Shown: one piece after another, positions 62,030 to 64,000 of the stretch
Layout: each line of letters begins with the position of its first letter
How positions within the stretch are numbered: position 1 is the stretch's first letter
Assembly: GCF_012273895.1 (NCBI RefSeq)
Contig: NW_024045131.1
Location: 930,001 to 994,000 of the forward strand
Length of the DNA stretch: 64,000 bases
Source: Zerene cesonia
Lineage: Eukaryota; Arthropoda; Insecta; Lepidoptera; Pieridae
Direction of reading: 5' to 3'
Program-made: the position numbers and the translations under genes
Notes under the pieces: generated by a model
The model's database searches: none
Told to the model about the DNA's origin: nothing
What the model saw: only the letters and a program-made list of their open reading frames with translations

Positions 62030-62207
62030 AGACTGGATTTATTTTCCTTACCCTTCCCAGTCCTTTCTGCACCTTTCCGCACCTTTTAATGTCGGCAATC
62101 CATTTGCAAAGATTTAAAAATGGCCTTTCGTCTCTTCAAATGTTTATGAGCGGTGGCAGCGCTTACGGTACGCTTAGGCCAGGAGCTTTGCCGATTATGA
62201 CATAAAC
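62030..62207 (-). mobile_element. SINE family A copy, degraded
   Basis: 'ttccttacccttcccagtcc', 'gtcggcaatccatttgcaaa', 'tgagcggtggcagcgcttac' in reverse orientation. Confidence 0.65.
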
Positions 62208-63235
62208 TAATATTTACGTTCTTTGAATATTGAAACTAATGAATATTTTATCATTCTGTTATACTACACCAACCAGTTTCATCGTGATAAAAATAGCATT
62301 GGGTAAACCAACTAGGTCTAATTCTATGCATATAGAGGAAAACGGAATTTGAAATTAATATTCTCAAAATTCGACTCTCTTTTCAACCTTACTATATAAG
62401 CAAAAACTACTTCTAACGAAATAATAAAAATTGAAAGTGTTTTCTTGAAATGTAATAAATTAATCGCGTCGTTTTATTGAACGAAAATTTTTAAAAACAA
62501 ACAATTGAAAAAGACACGCTGTTCGTTATAATTACATATTTACTTTTTAGACACAAGTACCTATTCACAAAATAACATCCAGTCCTGCCATCCTTAAATG
62601 GGATACGGGATCAATGGGAGTGTAGTCTGTAGGATCATGCGTACTATGGAGTATCGATATATCAGCTGTCCGGGCGCGGTCAATCACCTACCCACAGAAA
62701 AAATACAATAGGCGTACATTTTTAACTTACTTTTATTTATTAATTTCTCCCATTTTATCACCCCTCCAGCCTTATGAAAGTTTCACTACCTTGTTAAACA
62801 GTTTGTTGGCTAAAATTATTAAAAACACCTAATAAACTTTTAGATTTTAAGTTAAAAAGCCGATTTGGCTATACTATTTGAAATAAACGAGTACCAAATA
62901 AAACCTCTTTGTTATATGTATTAGTCAAATTTAAAACTGTAGGCTAGATTATATCAAATACTAGCAAACGCGGCGAACTCCGTTTCGCCACCAGATGGCT
63001 TCGTTTTTCCCGCTTTTCTGTTAAAATTTTTCCTGAATTTTCTTTGCTATAAACCTCACGGAGCCCGAGACCTTTCCAACGAATGCAAAACCGTGGAAAT
63101 CAGTTCGTGCTATCTGGAGTTATAGCGTCAGGAAGGAAAACCCGACTTATTTTTATATAGTAGACTACTTTATAGTTTGAAATCGGCCAGTAGTTGCTAC
63201 TTGATTGAACATGTATATAACATTCTATTTTTATT

Positions 63236-63352
63236 TTTATAGCATTGAAATGCTTTATGAGAAATTTTGAAAAATATGATCACGAGGCGGGATTCGAACC
63301 CGCGTTTTTTATTTAATTTTTTAATCTATCCTTTCAAATTTCTCATGTATAT
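63236..63352 (+). mobile_element. MITE with GAGAAATTTTGAAA ends and T-arm-like centre
   Basis: 'tagcattgaaatgctttatg' 'agaaattttgaaa', centre 'ggcgggattcgaacccgcg', right end 'tttcaaatttctcatg'. Same family as 49900-50030. Confidence 0.65.
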
Positions 63353-64000
63353 GAACATCATATTGTACCAATTTTGGAAAAAGAATCTATTGGTATAATT
63401 ATAAATAATGCTAATAAGCATATCTCATTTTACTCCATTGATTAATTACAATGATATTGTTTCAGCATTTAAATGTGAAATAAGATTCCCAGTTAACTTA
63501 TTACTTGGACTCGTATATAATTCCTTGTTCTCATTGGTCGTTTGTAGGTAACTTAATAACTAACTATATATATACTATATATATAACTTAATAACTAACT
63601 ATATATAAGGTAACTTGATAAAAAATGAAACACCATTAATTTTAATAATTTACTCATTTAAATATATATTTCTATCATAGAAATCTGTTACGTATTTTTT
63701 ACATAATAGTTATGGGACACGGGACCCGCGATTTATTCAAAATATAATAAACAATAAATTATTTATTAATACAGCGATTTTAACAATAATAATATCTTTG
63801 GCTAAGTAAGATTCTTATGAATTCACTCATTTTGTGGACCCCAATGACTGTTCACAGACTATAAACTTTGCATAGATAACAAATATATATTTCTAACAGG
63901 CACTGTATATCTACCTCGTAGCATTGGGATCCGCAAAATAAAACAAAAACAAATGATAACAATTAATAAAATTACAAAAAAAAAAATAAAATAAACAAAA

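Larger units (their letters stand above)
58761..64000. other. Distal upstream region of Sik3, no gene seen
   Basis: AT-rich, with an RTE-like SINE (60714-61015), a SINE A (62030-62207), a MITE (63236-63352) and unclassified relics (60000-60120, 62579-62690). A plus-strand open stretch at 60710-61054 is the SINE, not a gene. Confidence 0.6.

Overview
This is a eukaryotic, very probably lepidopteran (moth or butterfly), nuclear scaffold segment. Evidence: it is AT-rich with GC-rich exon islands and insect-type introns, and it is dense in families of short interspersed elements and non-autonomous Helitron-like elements of the kind that fill lepidopteran genomes. Its two recognisable genes are insect Sik3 and an Ets-modulator (edl/mae-like) gene. 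The species cannot be named from the sequence. Nine N-runs interrupt it; five are exactly 1000 N, which looks like a fixed placeholder.

Layout. (i) Bases 1-114 (+) carry the last 37 codons and stop of an unidentified gene that begins outside the window. (ii) 2022-3541 (-) is a compact three-coding-exon gene for a 106-residue protein made almost entirely of an ETS-type SAM/Pointed domain, with no ETS DNA-binding domain; this architecture fits edl/mae. (iii) About 3.5-16.6 kb is intergenic and repeat-rich, with one 1-kb gap. (iv) 16604-58236 (-) is one long gene for a salt-inducible kinase of the Sik3 type. I traced 23 coding exons by splice sites and reading phase: ATG and glycine loop at 58 kb, a 17.9-kb first intron, kinase exons to 31.6 kb, a UBA-like segment, the RRHT and RRAS PKA/14-3-3 type sites, a GSITxGTP-repeat exon, FSE repeats, and a KA1-like C-terminus ending at 16604. 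Part of the last exon and the start of the RRHT exon lie in gaps. (v) 58.2-64 kb is the 5' flank of Sik3, with a cluster of CRE-like motifs and old repeats. A tRNA-Glu(UUC) gene sits inside a Sik3 intron.

Function. Sik3 is an AMPK-related kinase activated by LKB1 and restrained by PKA/14-3-3; its known targets are class IIa HDACs and CRTC coactivators (metabolism, sleep, growth). Edl/Mae binds SAM domains of Pointed and Yan downstream of Ras/MAPK. The genes are neighbours on the same strand, but nothing here shows they act in one pathway.

Most notable: a 64-bp kinase exon present twice within near-identical flanks around a gap (probable haplotype duplication, or a real exon duplication); eight copies of the SMRT/NCoR-like GSITxGTP motif in a kinase; a KA1-like end on a SIK; and tandem repeats lying against four different Sik3 exons.
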